A stretch of DNA of 64,000 nucleotides from Streptomyces sp. NBC_00239 (GCF_036194065.1 NZ_CP108095.1:5208001-5272000), one strand, 5' to 3'; positions 53,613-64,000 are shown, numbered from the stretch's first letter. Notes: generated from the sequence alone by a model not told the origin. Numbers and translations are program-made.

Positions 53613-54904
53613 GCGAGGTGGCCTTCCGGGGCTGCGAACTGCTGGAACGCGATGGACTTCTCGACCTTGTAGTACTCGCGGCCGAGGAGCTCGCCGATGA
53701 TGTACGCGTTGCGGTAGGCCGCCATGCCCAGGTCGGGCGAGGTGATCGAGTGGTTGTGCACCGTGCCGTTCTGCAGGAAGACGCCGCGGCCGGTGGTGTC
53801 GATGCTGTAGTTGCGGGCGGCGTCGGGGCGGCCGTGGCCGTCGAAGTTGAGGCGGTCGCGGACCGGGTTCAGGAACTCCGGAACGGCGTACTTGTAGCCG
53901 GTGGCGAGGACCAGGCCCTCGGTGGCGAGCGAGAAGTCCCGCTCCTGCTCCTCCTGGCGCAGCCCGAGCGTGTAGGTGCCCGTGGTGGTGTCGTACGCGG
54001 CGCTGTTCAGGGACGTGTTGGTCAGCAGCGTCGTGGGGACGGCGGCGCCCTTGGCCTCGACGTTCTTCTGGTAGAGCAGGTCGAAGATCGAGTCGATCAG
54101 CTCGCCGTCGATGCCCTTGAACAGGTTCTTCTGCTGGACTTCCAGGCGGTAGCGGGTCTCCTCGGGGAGCGCGTGGAAGTAGTCCACGTACTCCGGCGAG
54201 GTCATCTCCAGCGTGAGCTTGGTGTACTCCAGCGGGAAGAACCGCGGGGAGCGGGTGATCCAGTTGAGCTGGTAGCCGTGGACGTCGATCTCGGAGAGGA
54301 GGTCGTAGTAGATCTCGGCCGCGCTCTGGCCGGACCCGACGAGGGTGATCGACTTCTTCTTCTGCAGCTCGGCCTTGTTGGGCAGGTAGGCGGAGTTGTG
54401 GGTGAAGTCGCCGCCCAGGTCGGCGCAGGCCTCGGGGATGAACGGCGGGGTGCCGGTGCCGAGGACCAGGCGGCGGGCCCGGTGGGTGACGCCCTGGTCG
54501 GTGTGGACCTCGTACAGGCCGGCCTGCTCGTCGTAGGTGACCTCGGTGACCGTGGTCGAGTGCAGGACGTTGTCCAGGCGGTCGGCGGCCCAGCGGCAGT
54601 AGTCGTTGTACTCGGCGCGCAGCGGGTAGAAGTTCTCCCGGATGTAGAAGGAGTACAGCCGGTCCTTGTCCTTCAGGTAGTTCAGGAAGGAGAAGGGCGA
54701 GGTCGGGTCGGCGAGCGTGACCAGGTCCGACATGAAGGGGGTCTGGAGGTGTGCGCCGTCCAGGAACATCCCGGCGTGCCACTCGAAGTGCGGCTTCGAC
54801 TCGATGAAGAGGCCGTCGAGCTCGTCGATCGGCGCGGTCAGGCAGGCGAGCCCCAGATTGAAGGGGCCGAGGCCGATGGCGATGAAGTCACGAGGCGTGG
54901 ACAA
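53609..54904 (-). CDS. desB: DesB, cadaverine N-monooxygenase
   Basis: 431 residues. FAD site [10 protein letters not shown] near residue 10, NADPH region [15 protein letters not shown] and C-terminal [12 protein letters not shown], typical of ornithine/lysine N-hydroxylases. TTG 54904 chosen because GGGAG lies 6 bases upstream; the frame is open to an ATG at 54940. The start lies 17 bases inside the desA 3' end. Confidence 0.92.
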   Translation of the reverse strand: MSTPRDFIAIGLGPFNLGLACLTAPIDELDGLFIESKPHFEWHAGMFLDGAHLQTPFMSDLVTLADPTSPFSFLNYLKDKDRLYSFYIRENFYPLRAEYNDYCRWAADRLDNVLHSTTVTEVTYDEQAGLYEVHTDQGVTHRARRLVLGTGTPPFIPEACADLGGDFTHNSAYLPNKAELQKKKSITLVGSGQSAAEIYYDLLSEIDVHGYQLNWITRSPRFFPLEYTKLTLEMTSPEYVDYFHALPEETRYRLEVQQKNLFKGIDGELIDSIFDLLYQKNVEAKGAAVPTTLLTNTSLNSAAYDTTTGTYTLGLRQEEQERDFSLATEGLVLATGYKYAVPEFLNPVRDRLNFDGHGRPDAARNYSIDTTGRGVFLQNGTVHNHSITSPDLGMAAYRNAYIIGELLGREYYKVEKSIAFQQFAAPEGHLA

Positions 54905-56369
54905 GGGATTCTCCCAGGAACTGCTCGGCGTGTGCGGCAAGAAGGTCGAGGACGGCGCTGATGTCGGCCGTCGTCGTCTGCGGGTTGAGGAGGGTGAACT
55001 TCAGGTACTGGTCGCCGTCCACCTTGGTGCCCGCGACCACGGCCTCACCCGAGGCGAACAGCGCCTTGCGGGCGTGCAGGTTGGCCTCGTCGACCAGGTC
55101 GGCGCGGACCTCGCCGGCCGGGAGGTAGCGGAAGACCAGGGTCGAGAGCTGCGGCCGGACCACGACCTCGAAGCGGGGGTCGGCGTCGATCAGGTTCCAG
55201 CCCTCGGCGGCCAGGTCGCAGACCTCGTCGAAGAGTCCGCCGACGCCGTCGGCGCCCATGACGCGCAGGGTCATCCACAGCTTGAGGGCGTCGAACCGGC
55301 GGGTGGTCTGGATGGACTTGTCGACCTGGTTCGGGATGCGCTCCTCGACCATGCGGCGGGGGTTGAGGTAGTCCGCGTGGTACGTGGCGTGCTTGAGGGT
55401 GTCGCGGTCGCGGACCAGGACGGCGCTGGAGCTGACCGGCTGGAAGAACGATTTGTGGAAGTCGACGGTGACCGAGTCGGCGTGCTCGATGCCGTCGAGG
55501 AGGTGCCGGCGGGTGGGCGAGGCCAGCAGGCCGCAGCCGTACGCGGCGTCCACGTGCATCCAGGAGGAGTGCGCGGCGACCAGGCGGGCGATCTCGGGGA
55601 GCGGGTCGATGGACCCGAAGTCGGTGGTGCCGGCGGTGGCGACGACGGCCATCGGGAACAGGCCCTCGGCCTCGCAGGCGGACAGCTCGTGGGCGAGCGC
55701 CTCGGTCCGCATGCGCTTGTTCTCGTCGACGGGGACGGTGATGACCGCCTCGTAGCCGAGTCCGAGCATCGCGGCCGACTTCTTGACGCTGAAGTGGCTG
55801 ACGTCGGAGGTGAAGATGCGGAGCTTGGGGAGGACCTCCGCCTTGGTGAGCGGGAACTCGCTGTTCTTCATGACCAGCCGGCAGGCCTCGTCGCGGGCCA
55901 GCAGCAGGGCGTGGAAGTTGGACTGGCTGCCGCCGGAGGTGAACACGCCGTCGGCGCCCGGGCCGAGGCCGATCCGGCCGGTGGTCCAGTCGATGAGGCG
56001 GCGCTCCATGAGCGTGCCGCCGATCGACTGGTCCCAGGTGTCCAGCGAGGAGTTGACGGCCGACAGGACGGCCTCGCCGAGGACGGCCGGGATGACGACC
56101 GGGCAGTTGAGGTGGCCGAGGTAGCGCGGGGCGTGGAAGTAGACCGCGTCCCGCAGGTAGACCTCCTCCAGCTCGTCGAGCGCGGCGGCCGCGTCCAGCA
56201 GCGGGCTGTCGAGGTCGATGCCCGCGATGACGGGGGCGAGTTCGTCGACCGAGATGCCGGTGTGGGGCTTGTGGGTGGCGGCGATTTTCGCGGCCACGCG
56301 CTCGACGCCCTCGATGACGGAACGCCGGTAGCTGTCCGCGGTCGTGTCATTGAGCAGATGCGAACGCAT
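54888..56369 (-). CDS. desA: DesA, PLP-dependent lysine decarboxylase
   Basis: 493 residues, group II decarboxylase. PLP lysine in [36 protein letters not shown] and [16 protein letters not shown] motifs. It makes cadaverine, the first step. GGAGGA precedes the ATG. A perfect iron box lies 45 bases upstream. Confidence 0.95.
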   Translation of the reverse strand: MRSHLLNDTTADSYRRSVIEGVERVAAKIAATHKPHTGISVDELAPVIAGIDLDSPLLDAAAALDELEEVYLRDAVYFHAPRYLGHLNCPVVIPAVLGEAVLSAVNSSLDTWDQSIGGTLMERRLIDWTTGRIGLGPGADGVFTSGGSQSNFHALLLARDEACRLVMKNSEFPLTKAEVLPKLRIFTSDVSHFSVKKSAAMLGLGYEAVITVPVDENKRMRTEALAHELSACEAEGLFPMAVVATAGTTDFGSIDPLPEIARLVAAHSSWMHVDAAYGCGLLASPTRRHLLDGIEHADSVTVDFHKSFFQPVSSSAVLVRDRDTLKHATYHADYLNPRRMVEERIPNQVDKSIQTTRRFDALKLWMTLRVMGADGVGGLFDEVCDLAAEGWNLIDADPRFEVVVRPQLSTLVFRYLPAGEVRADLVDEANLHARKALFASGEAVVAGTKVDGDQYLKFTLLNPQTTTADISAVLDLLAAHAEQFLGESLVHAS

Positions 56370-56413
56370 CAGGAGTTCCTCCGGGCAGGGAAGAGACGGT
56401 GGGGGCGTGAGGC

Positions 56414-56432
56414 TTAGGTTAGCCTAACCTAA
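56414..56432 (-). promoter_or_regulatory. Iron box for desABCD (DmdR/IdeR type)
   Basis: TTAGGTTAGCCTAACCTAA, a perfect 9-1-9 palindrome equal to the iron-box consensus. Iron-loaded DmdR1/IdeR is expected to repress desA here. Confidence 0.93.
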
Positions 56433-56444
56433 GCTCTGCTCAAA

Positions 56445-56485
56445 ACGCAGAGGGGCCCCGGTCGGAAACCGGGGCCCCTCTGCGT
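56445..56485 (-). terminator. Strong terminator of the desE-desF operon
   Basis: Perfect 18-bp inverted repeat (56445-56462 with 56468-56485), 5-base loop, 11 bases after the siderophore-interacting-protein stop. It separates that operon from the desA iron box, 12 bases away. Confidence 0.9.
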
Positions 56486-56496
56486 GAACTGCCTTG

Positions 56497-57414
56497 CTAG
56501 AGCGCGGAGTCGGGGTCCTCGCTCGGAGCCTTGCCCGTGTACGCCTCCAGAAGGAGCTGCTCCTCGCTGGCGCCGAGCCGCCAGTAGCCCGTGAACCGCA
56601 CCGCGCGGCGGTCGATCCCGCGCTCCTGCACGAAGTGCCGGCGGACGGCGCGTACCGTGCCCGCCTCACCGGCGATCCACGCGTACGCGCCCTCGGACGC
56701 CCGCTCCGGCGCGTCGGCGCGCAGCGCGGCCAGCACGGTGTCGGCGCGGCCGGCGCCGGACTCCGACGGCAGCACCCACGCCACGTCGGCGTCGGCCGGC
56801 GTTTCGAGCGCGATCCGGTCGTCCGCGTGCGGGACCTGGAACCAGGCCTTCACCTTCTGCCCGGCAGGCAGCCGCTCCAGGATGGCCGCGGCGGCCGGCA
56901 GGGCCGTCTCGTCCGCGTACATGAAGAGGGTGTCCGCGGCCGGGTCCGGCTGGAAGCGGACGGACTTGTTCTCCGCCACGGCCGGCCCGATCGCCATGAT
57001 CCGGCTGCCGGCCCGGGCGCGGCCCGCCCAGTGGGAGGCGGGCGAGGCGTCGCCGTGCAGGACGAAGTCGATGTCCACCTCGTCCGCGCCCTCGGCCGTG
57101 CGGCGCTGCTCGCGCACGGTGTACGAGCGCATCACCGGCCGCTCCTCCTCGGGCATCTCCCGCCAGGCGCCGAACCAGGTGTCCTCGTCCGTGGACAGGA
57201 GCACGGTGTGCTCCTGGTGCGGCAGCGGCAGGAACAGCGACAGGCTCTGGTCGTACCCGCCGGAGCGGAACTCCCGGAGGGACTCCCCGCCGAACGTGAC
57301 GCGCAGGAACGAGTGCCCGATGCGGCGCGTGCGCAGGACGTCGAAGGTGAAGAACCGGAAGTGCGCGACGGCCGGGGTGTCGCCCGTGTCGGCCGTGTCG
57401 GTCGTGACGGTCAT
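56497..57414 (-). CDS. desF: DesF, siderophore-interacting FAD/NAD(P)H ferric reductase
   Basis: 305 residues. SIP-family FAD-binding beta-barrel with MRSYTVREQR, DIDFVLHGDASPASHWAGRARAGSRI and a C-terminal NAD(P)H region ending RFTGYWRLGASEEQLL. It reduces ferric siderophore to release iron inside the cell. Lies 29 bases after desE in one operon under the second iron box. Confidence 0.93.
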   Translation of the reverse strand: MTVTTDTADTGDTPAVAHFRFFTFDVLRTRRIGHSFLRVTFGGESLREFRSGGYDQSLSLFLPLPHQEHTVLLSTDEDTWFGAWREMPEEERPVMRSYTVREQRRTAEGADEVDIDFVLHGDASPASHWAGRARAGSRIMAIGPAVAENKSVRFQPDPAADTLFMYADETALPAAAAILERLPAGQKVKAWFQVPHADDRIALETPADADVAWVLPSESGAGRADTVLAALRADAPERASEGAYAWIAGEAGTVRAVRRHFVQERGIDRRAVRFTGYWRLGASEEQLLLEAYTGKAPSEDPDSAL

Positions 57415-57443
57415 GGTGGAGATTCCCCCCTGGGAACGACGGG

Positions 57444-58484
57444 TCAGCTGACCTTCTTGGCGTTCTGGATGGCCTTGGCCAGGTCCTCCAGGATCGGGGC
57501 GCACTTCTCGTACGAGTAGATCGGCTCGGTCACGCGCGGCGTGACCTGGCCGGCCTTGACCGCGGGCAGCTGGGCCCAGGTCGGCTTCGCGGCGAGCTCC
57601 TTGGGCTGGAGGGTGCCGGTGCGGTTGTCGAGGAGGACCAGGTCGGCCTTGTACTCGTCGGCCTTCTCCCAGCTCAGGGTCTGGAAGAAGCCGCCCTCGT
57701 CCAGCTTCTTCGGGACGACGAACTCGACGCCGAGCTGCTCGAAGTACTTGAGGTCCGCGGAGGTCTTCGGGGTGGACACGTAGAACTTGTCCGCCGCGCC
57801 GGAGCCGACGAGCACCTTGATGCCCGGGTTGGCCTTGGTGGCCGCGCGGACCTTGGCGGCCGCGGCCTCGAAGCGGGCCTTGGCGTCCACCGCCTTCTTC
57901 GCGTTCAGGTCGCCGCCCAGGGCCTTGGCCAGTTCCGCGGTGCGCGCCAGCGCCTTGTCGAGGGTGGCGTCGCCGCCCACGGAGAGGGCGGCGGCCGGGG
58001 CCACCTTCAGGATCTTGGCCTTGGACTCCTCCGGGACGTACCAGTAGGTGCCGTCCCAGGTGTTGGTGACCAGCAGGTCCGGGCGCAGGGCCGCGTACTT
58101 CTCGACGTTGAACTCGCCCCAGACGTTGCCGAGGATCTCGACCTTGGAGATGTCCAGGGAGCCGGCCTGCACGTCGGGCTTGCCGTCCGCGGTCTTGGTC
58201 GGGCCGAAGACGCCCTTGACCTGGACCCCGTAGTCGTACAGCGCGGCGGCGGTGCCGGTGAACGCGACGATGTTCTTCGGCGCGGTCTTGAGGCTGATGT
58301 CCTTGCCGAGGTCGTCCTTGAAGGTGAAGGGGCCTGAGGCCGCGGCGCCCTTGCCCGCGCCGCCCGTCTCTTCCTTCGCCGAGTCGGAGCCGCCGCCGCA
58401 CGCGGCGAGGGTCGCGACGAGGGCGAGGGCTCCGCCGGCGGCGATGACGCCGCGGCGGGAGAGCGGGGTACGGGACTTGGACAT
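57444..58484 (-). CDS. desE: DesE, ferrioxamine-binding lipoprotein
   Basis: 346 residues. Lipobox LAAC (Cys about 29) after a basic signal start (SRTPLSRRG, also twin-arginine-like); FecB/BtuF fold (FTFKDDLGKDISLKTAPKNIVAFTGTAAALYDYG, PDLLVTNTWDGTYWYV). It binds ferric desferrioxamine for a Fhu-type ABC transporter encoded elsewhere. The Asp/Glu/Arg contacts were not mapped. Confidence 0.93.
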   Translation of the reverse strand: MSKSRTPLSRRGVIAAGGALALVATLAACGGGSDSAKEETGGAGKGAAASGPFTFKDDLGKDISLKTAPKNIVAFTGTAAALYDYGVQVKGVFGPTKTADGKPDVQAGSLDISKVEILGNVWGEFNVEKYAALRPDLLVTNTWDGTYWYVPEESKAKILKVAPAAALSVGGDATLDKALARTAELAKALGGDLNAKKAVDAKARFEAAAAKVRAATKANPGIKVLVGSGAADKFYVSTPKTSADLKYFEQLGVEFVVPKKLDEGGFFQTLSWEKADEYKADLVLLDNRTGTLQPKELAAKPTWAQLPAVKAGQVTPRVTEPIYSYEKCAPILEDLAKAIQNAKKVS

Positions 58485-58535
58485 GGCGATGACCGCTTTC
58501 GTGCGTGTGAGGCGGCCTGATGGCCGGTTCCAGAC

Positions 58536-58554
58536 GCAGGTTAGCCTAACCTTC
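58536..58554 (-). promoter_or_regulatory. Iron box for desE-desF
   Basis: GCAGGTTAGCCTAACCTTC matches the 19-bp iron box in the centre (15 of 19 positions) and lies 51 bases upstream of desE. Confidence 0.9.
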
Positions 58555-58601
58555 GCTCTTTCGGGTAAGGGGGCCCTAAGTTTTCTGCGCGGGGAACGCG
58601 A

Positions 58602-58630
58602 AAGCGGCCCGCGGGGGACGCGGGCCGCTT
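58602..58630 (-). terminator. Hairpin after acyl-CoA dehydrogenase
   Basis: 12-bp perfect inverted repeat (58602-58613 with 58619-58630), 29 bases after the stop of the acyl-CoA dehydrogenase. Confidence 0.75.
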
Positions 58631-58659
58631 CCGGGACGTGCGAGCGGGCGGGCCTGGGG

Positions 58660-59820
58660 TCAGGCGCCGAAGCCCAGCTCACGGGCGATCAGCATGCGCT
58701 GCACCTCGCTCGTGCCCTCGCCGATTTCGAGGATCTTCGAGTCCCGCCACATGCGGGCGACCGGGTACTCGTTCATGAACCCGTACCCGCCGTGGATCTG
58801 GGTGGCCTCACGGGCGTTGTCGACGGCGACCGTCGAGGAGTACAGCTTCGCGAGCGCCGCCTCCTTCTTGAAGGGCTCGCCGTGCACCAGGCGGGAGGCC
58901 GCGTCGCGCCAGCCGAGCCGCGCCATGTGCGCCCGCATCTCCATGTCGGCCAGCTTGAACTGGATGGCCTGGTTGTCGCCGATCGGACGGCCGAACGCCT
59001 CGCGCTCCTTGGCGTACTTCACGGACTCGTCCACGCAGCCCTGCGCGAGACCGGTGGCCAGCGCGGAGATGGCGATCCGGCCCTCGTCGAGGATCCGCAG
59101 GAACTGGGCGTAGCCGCGGCCCTCCGCGCCGACCAGGTTGGCCAGCGGCACACGGACGTTGTCGAAGGACAGTTCGCGGGTGTCCGAGGAGTTCCAGCCG
59201 ACCTTCGAGTACGGGGCGGCCACCGTGAAGCCGGGGGTCCCGGACGGCACGATGATGGAGGAGATCTCCGGACGCCCGTCCGCCTTGCGGCCGGTGACGG
59301 CGGTGACCGTGACCAGGCCGGTGATGTCGGTGCCGGAGTTGGTGATGAAGCACTTCGAGCCGTTGATCACCCACTCGTCGCCGTCCTTGACGGCGGTGGT
59401 GCGGGTGCCGCCCGCGTCGGAACCCGCGCCCGGCTCGGTCAGGCCGAACGCACCGAGCACCTCGCCCGAGCAGAGCTTCGGCAGCCACTGCTGCTTCTGC
59501 TCCTCGGTGCCGTACAGGTACAGGGGCATGGCGCCCAGCGAGACGCCGGCCTCCAGGGTGATGGCGACCGAGGAGTCGACGCGCGCCAGCTCCTCCAGGG
59601 CGATGCCGAGCGCCAGGTAGTCGCCGCCCATGCCGCCGTACTCCTCGGGGAACGGCAGCCCGAACAGGCCCATGCGGCCCATCTCGGCGACGATCTCGTA
59701 CGGGAACTCGTGCCGCTCGTACAGGTCGCCGATCTTCGGCGCGACGACGTCGTGCGCGAACGCCTCGACGGTGCGCCGGAGTTCCTCGTGCTCGGGGGAG
59801 AGCCGGTGGTCGAGGGTCAT
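58660..59820 (-). CDS. acdH: Acyl-CoA dehydrogenase, isovaleryl/short-chain type
   Basis: 386 residues. FAD and substrate motifs GAFGLTEPGAGSDAGGTRT and FITNSGTD; a catalytic Glu is likely in the C-terminal region, IHGGYGFMNEYPVARMWRDSKILEIGEGTSEVQ. It follows HMG-CoA lyase and the acyl-CoA carboxylase genes, so it probably acts in leucine (isovaleryl-CoA) or related branched-chain breakdown, as AcdH does in S. coelicolor. 7 bases after the lyase stop. Confidence 0.93.
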   Translation of the reverse strand: MTLDHRLSPEHEELRRTVEAFAHDVVAPKIGDLYERHEFPYEIVAEMGRMGLFGLPFPEEYGGMGGDYLALGIALEELARVDSSVAITLEAGVSLGAMPLYLYGTEEQKQQWLPKLCSGEVLGAFGLTEPGAGSDAGGTRTTAVKDGDEWVINGSKCFITNSGTDITGLVTVTAVTGRKADGRPEISSIIVPSGTPGFTVAAPYSKVGWNSSDTRELSFDNVRVPLANLVGAEGRGYAQFLRILDEGRIAISALATGLAQGCVDESVKYAKEREAFGRPIGDNQAIQFKLADMEMRAHMARLGWRDAASRLVHGEPFKKEAALAKLYSSTVAVDNAREATQIHGGYGFMNEYPVARMWRDSKILEIGEGTSEVQRMLIARELGFGA

Positions 59821-59827
59821 GTCTCTA

Positions 59828-60760
59828 CTACTCCTTGTGGGAGAGGGCGCGGACGGTACGGGAGGGGCTGGGACGCCCCAGCTGCTCGGCCATCCACACG
59901 CTCGTGGCGGTGAGGGCGTTCAGGTCGACCCCGGTCTCGATGCCGAGGCCGTCGAGCATCCACACCAGGTCCTCGGTGGCGAGGTTCCCGGTGGCGCTCT
60001 TCGCGTACGGGCAGCCGCCCAGGCCGCCCGCGGACGCGTCGACGGTGGTGACCCCGTGCTGGAGGGCGGCGAGGGTGTTGGCGAGGGCCTGGCCGTAGGT
60101 GTCGTGGAAGTGCACGCCGATCCGGTCGGTGCCCACGCCCTCCTCGTTGAGCCCGGAGAGCAGGGCCCGGACGTGGCCGGGCGTGGCCGTGCCGATGGTG
60201 TCGCCGAGGCTCAGCTCGTCGCAGCCGAGGTCGAGCAGCGCCTTGGCCACCCGGACCACCTGGGCCACGGGGACGGCCCCTTCCCAGGGGTCGCCGAAGC
60301 ACATCGACAGGTAGCCGCGGACGTGCATCTTCGCGTCCCTGGCACGGGCGACGACCGGCTCGAACATGGCGAGCGACTCGTCGACGGTGCGGTTCAGGTT
60401 GCGGGCGGCGAACGTCTCGGTGGCCGAGCCGAACACGGCGATCCGGCGCACGCCCTGCTCCACGGCCCGGTCCAGGCCGCGCTCGTTGGGCACGAGGACC
60501 GGCAGGTCGGCGCGTACGTCGGCGATCAGCGGCAGCAGCTGCTCGGCGTCGGCCAGCTGCGGCACCCAGCGCGGGTGCACGAAGCTGGTGGCCTCGATGG
60601 TGGTGAGCCCCGCGGCGGCGAGCCGGTGGATGAACTCCGCCTTCACCTCGACGGGGACCGTGGACTTCTCGTTCTGCAGGCCGTCGCGGGCGCCGACCTC
60701 GTGGATGCGGACCCGGGCCGGCAGTCCCGGCGCCGGCACGGTCATGGGCAGGCCGCTCAC
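59828..60760 (-). CDS. hmgL: Hydroxymethylglutaryl-CoA lyase
   Basis: 310 residues. [27 protein letters not shown] and the conserved cysteine loop [18 protein letters not shown] mark a TIM-barrel HMG-CoA lyase that splits HMG-CoA to acetoacetate and acetyl-CoA. The GTG start at 60760 overlaps the upstream stop (GTGA) and has GGAGGAG 5 bases before; the ATG at 60745 is an alternative. Confidence 0.92.
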   Translation of the reverse strand: MSGLPMTVPAPGLPARVRIHEVGARDGLQNEKSTVPVEVKAEFIHRLAAAGLTTIEATSFVHPRWVPQLADAEQLLPLIADVRADLPVLVPNERGLDRAVEQGVRRIAVFGSATETFAARNLNRTVDESLAMFEPVVARARDAKMHVRGYLSMCFGDPWEGAVPVAQVVRVAKALLDLGCDELSLGDTIGTATPGHVRALLSGLNEEGVGTDRIGVHFHDTYGQALANTLAALQHGVTTVDASAGGLGGCPYAKSATGNLATEDLVWMLDGLGIETGVDLNALTATSVWMAEQLGRPSPSRTVRALSHKE

Positions 60761-62733
60761 TTCGACTCCTCCTCGTCGGCGTCGTGCGGGGTGACGACGG
60801 CGAGCACCTGGTCCATGGCCACGGTGGTGCCGGGGGTCACGTCGAGCTCGGTGACGGTGCCGGCGTGCGGGGCGGAGATGACGTGCTCCATCTTCATGGC
60901 CTCGACGACCAGCAGGCTCTGGCCCTTGGCCACCTCCTCCCCGACGGACACCTTCACCACCGTGACGGTGCCGGGCATCGGAGCCGCGAGGGTGTCGGCG
61001 CCGCCGTGCCGGGCACCGCCGAGGCTCGCCGCGACCGGGTCGTGGTCCTGGACGTGCCAGGTGTCCCCGTCCCGGCCGAGCCAGACCCCCTCGGCGCTGC
61101 GGACGTACGTGAAGGTGTGCACGACGCCGGCCACGGTGACCGAGACCCGGTCGCCCGCCACCCGGTGCCGGGTGCGCTCCTGGGCCTCGTACCGCACCGG
61201 ATCCTGGCCGGACAGGCGGAACCAGTGGGCGAGCGGGGCCGGGGTGCCGCCCAGGCGCCAGCCGCTCGGGACGTCGAACGGGTCGGTCCAGCCGCCGGTC
61301 CGGGCCGGGGCCATGGCGTGCTCGCGGACCGCCGCGGCCGCCTCGAACACCTCGGCCGGCACCCCGTCGGGGAGCAGCCCGTCGATCTCGCGCTCCACGA
61401 GGCCGGTGTCCAGGTCGCCGGAGACCACGTCGGGGTGGTCCAGCAGGCGGCGCAGGAAGCCGGTGTTGGTCGCCACGCCCAGCACGGTGTTCCGCGCGAG
61501 GGCGGCCCGCAGGGTGCGCAGCGCCGAGGCCCGGTCCGGGCCCCACGCGATCACCTTGGAGAGCATCGGGTCGTAGGTGCTGCCGACCTCGGAGCCCGCG
61601 CTCAGGCCGGAGTCCGTACGGACCGAGGGGCCGGTGGGCTCGTCGAGGGCCAGGACCGTGCCGCCGGACGGCAGGAAGCCGCGGGCCGGGTCCTCCGCGC
61701 AGATCCGGGCCTCGACCGCGTGCCCGTTCAGCACGATGTCCGCCTGGGTGACGGGCAGTTCGCCGCCCGCCGCGACCCGCAGCTGGAGCTCCACCAGGTC
61801 CAGTCCGGTCACCAGCTCGGTCACCGGGTGCTCGACCTGGAGGCGGGTGTTCATCTCCATGAAGTAGTACGAGGAGGGGTCGCCGCCGGGGACGATGAAC
61901 TCCACGGTGCCCGCGCCGACATAGCCGCAGGAACGTGCCGCCTGAACGGCCGCCGCGCCCATCGCCTCGCGGATCTCCGGGGTGAGCAGGACGCTGGGCG
62001 CCTCCTCGATGATCTTCTGGTGGCGGCGCTGGAGGGAGCACTCGCGCTCGCCGAGGTGCACGACGTTCCCGTGGGAGTCGGCCAGCACCTGGATCTCGAT
62101 GTGCCGCGGCCGGTCGACCCAACGCTCCACGAGCAGGGTGTCGTCGCCGAACGAGGACCGGGCCTCGCGGCGGGCCGCCGCGATCTCCTCGGCGAGCACG
62201 CCCGCCTCGCGCACCAGCCGCATGCCCTTGCCGCCGCCGCCCGCCGAGGGCTTGAGCAGGACCGGCATGCCGATCTCGGCCGCGGCCGCGGCCAGTTCGG
62301 CGTCGGACAGGCCGCTGCCGGAGGAGCCGGGGACCACGGGCACGCCCGCCGCCTTCACCGTCTCCTTCGCCCGGATCTTGTCGCCCATCAGGGAGATCGC
62401 CGAGGCGGGCGGGCCGATGAAGACCAGGCCGGCGGCCTCGCAGGCGGCCGCGAAGGCCGCGTTCTCCGCGAGGAAGCCGTATCCGGGGTGGACCGCCTGG
62501 GCGCCGGTGCGGGCGGCGGCCTCCAGCAGCCGCTCGACCGACAGGTAGCTCTCCGCGGCCGCCGCCGGGCCGATCCGGACCGCGGTGTCCGCTTCCCGTA
62601 CGTGCCGGGCGTCGGCGTCGGCGTCGCTGAACACGGCCACCGAACGCACCCCCAGCTCGCGCAGGGTGCGGATCACACGGACCGCGATCTCGCCCCGGTT
62701 CGCCACCAGGACCGTGCTGAACATCGAAGACAT
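60757..62733 (-). CDS. Acyl-CoA carboxylase alpha subunit (biotin carboxylase + biotin carrier)
   Basis: 658 residues. N-terminal biotin carboxylase with ATP-grasp ([31 protein letters not shown] site, [14 protein letters not shown]) and a C-terminal biotinyl domain whose EAMKMEHV carries the biotin lysine. With the next gene it forms a methylcrotonyl- or propionyl-CoA carboxylase. ATG 62733 has GAGGA 8 bases upstream. Confidence 0.95.
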   Translation of the reverse strand: MSSMFSTVLVANRGEIAVRVIRTLRELGVRSVAVFSDADADARHVREADTAVRIGPAAAAESYLSVERLLEAAARTGAQAVHPGYGFLAENAAFAAACEAAGLVFIGPPASAISLMGDKIRAKETVKAAGVPVVPGSSGSGLSDAELAAAAAEIGMPVLLKPSAGGGGKGMRLVREAGVLAEEIAAARREARSSFGDDTLLVERWVDRPRHIEIQVLADSHGNVVHLGERECSLQRRHQKIIEEAPSVLLTPEIREAMGAAAVQAARSCGYVGAGTVEFIVPGGDPSSYYFMEMNTRLQVEHPVTELVTGLDLVELQLRVAAGGELPVTQADIVLNGHAVEARICAEDPARGFLPSGGTVLALDEPTGPSVRTDSGLSAGSEVGSTYDPMLSKVIAWGPDRASALRTLRAALARNTVLGVATNTGFLRRLLDHPDVVSGDLDTGLVEREIDGLLPDGVPAEVFEAAAAVREHAMAPARTGGWTDPFDVPSGWRLGGTPAPLAHWFRLSGQDPVRYEAQERTRHRVAGDRVSVTVAGVVHTFTYVRSAEGVWLGRDGDTWHVQDHDPVAASLGGARHGGADTLAAPMPGTVTVVKVSVGEEVAKGQSLLVVEAMKMEHVISAPHAGTVTELDVTPGTTVAMDQVLAVVTPHDADEEESK

Positions 62734-62744
62734 GAAAAGGGTCC

Positions 62745-64000
62745 TCACATGCGGAAGATGCCGAAGGCCGGATCGCCCAGCGGGGCGTTGCCGCAGGCCG
62801 TCAGGGCCAGGCCCAGCACCTGCCGGGTTTCCAGGGGGTCGATCACACCGTCGTCCCACAGCCGGGCGGTGGCGTAGTAGGCGCTGCCCTGCTGGTCGTA
62901 CTGGGAGCGGACCGGGTCCTTGAAGGCCTCCTCGTCGTCCTGCGACCAGTACTCGCCGCGGGCCTCCAGCTGGTCGCGCTTGACCGTCGCCAGCACCGAG
63001 GCGGCCTGCTCGCCGCCCATCACGGAGATCTTGGCGTTCGGCCACATCCACAGGAACCGCGGTGAATAGGCGCGCCCGCACATCGAGTAGTTGCCCGCGC
63101 CGTAGGAACCGCCCACGACCACGGTCAGCTTGGGGACGCGGGTGCAGGCCACGGCCGTCACCATCTTCGCGCCGTGCTTGGCGATGCCGCCGGCCTCGTA
63201 GTCCCGGCCGACCATGAAGCCGGAGATGTTCTGGAGGAACACCAGGGGGATGCCGCGCTGGTCGCACAGCTCGATGAAGTGGGCGCCCTTCTGGGCGGAT
63301 TCGGAGAACAGGATGCCGTTGTTGGCGACGATGCCGACCGGGTGGCCGTGGATCCGGGCGAAGCCGGTCACCAGCGTCTGGCCGTACTCGGACTTGAACT
63401 CCTGGAAGCGCGAGCCGTCCACGATCCGGGCGATGATCTCGCGGGCGTCGTACGGCGTACGGGAGTCCACCGGCACCGCGCCGTACAGCCCCGCCGGGTC
63501 CGCCTTGGGCTCCTCGGGCGTCTCGACCGACCACGGCAGCGGGCCGCGGGCGGGGAGGGTGGCCACGATGTTGCGGACGATCCGCAGCGCGTGCGCGTCG
63601 TCCTCCGCGAGGTGGTCGGTGACGCCGGAGGTCCGGGAGTGCACCTCGCCGCCGCCGAGCTCCTCGGCGGTCACCACTTCGCCGGTGGCGGCCTTCACCA
63701 GCGGCGGCCCGCCAAGGAAGATCGTGCCCTGGTTGCGGACGATGACGGCCTCGTCGCTCATCGCCGGGACGTACGCGCCGCCGGCCGTGCAGGAGCCGAG
63801 GACGGCCGCGATCTGCGGGATGCCCGCGCCCGACATGCGGGCCTGGTTGTAGAAGATCCGGCCGAAGTGCTCGCGGTCCGGGAACACCTCGTCCTGCATG
63901 GGCAGGAAGGCGCCGCCCGAGTCGACCAGGTAGAGGCAGGGCAGCCGGTTCTCCAGCGCCACCTCCTGGGCGCGCAGGTGCTTCTTGACCGTCATCGGGT
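62745..64000 (-). CDS. Acyl-CoA carboxylase beta subunit (AccD1-like), 5' end outside window
   Basis: At least 418 codons visible; the N-terminal ~115 residues lie beyond the right edge. Carboxyltransferase features: [84 protein letters not shown]. Heads the carboxylase/lyase/dehydrogenase operon; together they fit leucine degradation via methylcrotonyl-CoA and HMG-CoA. Confidence 0.93.
   Translation of the reverse strand, partial: PMTVKKHLRAQEVALENRLPCLYLVDSGGAFLPMQDEVFPDREHFGRIFYNQARMSGAGIPQIAAVLGSCTAGGAYVPAMSDEAVIVRNQGTIFLGGPPLVKAATGEVVTAEELGGGEVHSRTSGVTDHLAEDDAHALRIVRNIVATLPARGPLPWSVETPEEPKADPAGLYGAVPVDSRTPYDAREIIARIVDGSRFQEFKSEYGQTLVTGFARIHGHPVGIVANNGILFSESAQKGAHFIELCDQRGIPLVFLQNISGFMVGRDYEAGGIAKHGAKMVTAVACTRVPKLTVVVGGSYGAGNYSMCGRAYSPRFLWMWPNAKISVMGGEQAASVLATVKRDQLEARGEYWSQDDEEAFKDPVRSQYDQQGSAYYATARLWDDGVIDPLETRQVLGLALTACGNAPLGDPAFGIFRM

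Overview
The window is very GC-rich DNA with dense, short-spaced, often 4-bp-overlapping genes (ATGA/GTGA), GTG and TTG starts, tRNAs without an encoded CCA, and many genes known from Streptomyces: adpA beside orn, the desferrioxamine desE-desF/desABCD block, a ceb sugar locus, DasR-type and iron-box operators, NsdA-like and GGDEF-EAL regulators. It is chromosomal Streptomyces (or a very close relative). The right half (about 37.7-64 kb) has the gene content and relative order of the S. coelicolor region that contains orn, adpA, glmS, a beta-hexosaminidase, des and the AccD1/AccA/HMG-CoA lyase/AcdH block. No insertion sequence, prophage, CRISPR array or large biosynthetic cluster was seen apart from desferrioxamine.

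Layout. 1-5.3 kb: 2-aminoethylphosphonate-type ABC importer, a secreted phosphatase/phosphodiesterase and a HAD hydrolase. 5.4-11.3 kb: a surface protein with its class F sortase, tRNA-Lys, a cell-wall NlpC/P60-like protein and a repeat-rich SPFH membrane protein. 11.3-18.3 kb: lytic chitin monooxygenase, acyl-CoA ligase, second tRNA-Lys, IclR regulator, flavin oxidoreductase and GH18 chitinase. 18.3-24.8 kb: PAS-GGDEF-EAL protein, M6-type protease, third tRNA-Lys and small enzymes. 24.7-28.9 kb: an operon of a Cas4/Dna2-like Fe-S nuclease, a protein of unknown function and an SF1B helicase. 28.9-37.7 kb: NsdA-like regulator, spermidine-synthase-like protein, two-component pair, DsbB, MarR and a divergent oxidoreductase. 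37.7-42 kb: CebEFG-like transporter and CebR-like repressor. 42-48.7 kb: tRNA-His, orn, adpA, universal stress protein, acetate transporter and glmS. 48.7-51.2 kb: beta-N-acetylhexosaminidase and a lamin-tail secreted protein. 51.2-58.6 kb: desferrioxamine biosynthesis and uptake. 58.6-64 kb: leucine/isovalerate-type catabolic operon, cut by the window end.

How the parts work together. The LPMO, chitinase and hexosaminidase break chitin down to N-acetylglucosamine, and each has a DasR-like site upstream; GlmS makes glucosamine-6-phosphate for the wall. The ceb locus imports beta-glucan oligosaccharides under a perfect CebR-type operator. Two iron boxes place des biosynthesis and the siderophore receptor under a DmdR/IdeR-type repressor. 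AdpA, NsdA-like, c-di-GMP turnover and Orn are developmental-control elements.

The best candidates for new biology are the split Dna2-like nuclease/helicase operon (24.7-28.9 kb) and an adpA gene in which I find no TTA codon, so the usual bldA control of AdpA would be absent. Start sites, operators and terminators were read by eye; no database search was run.
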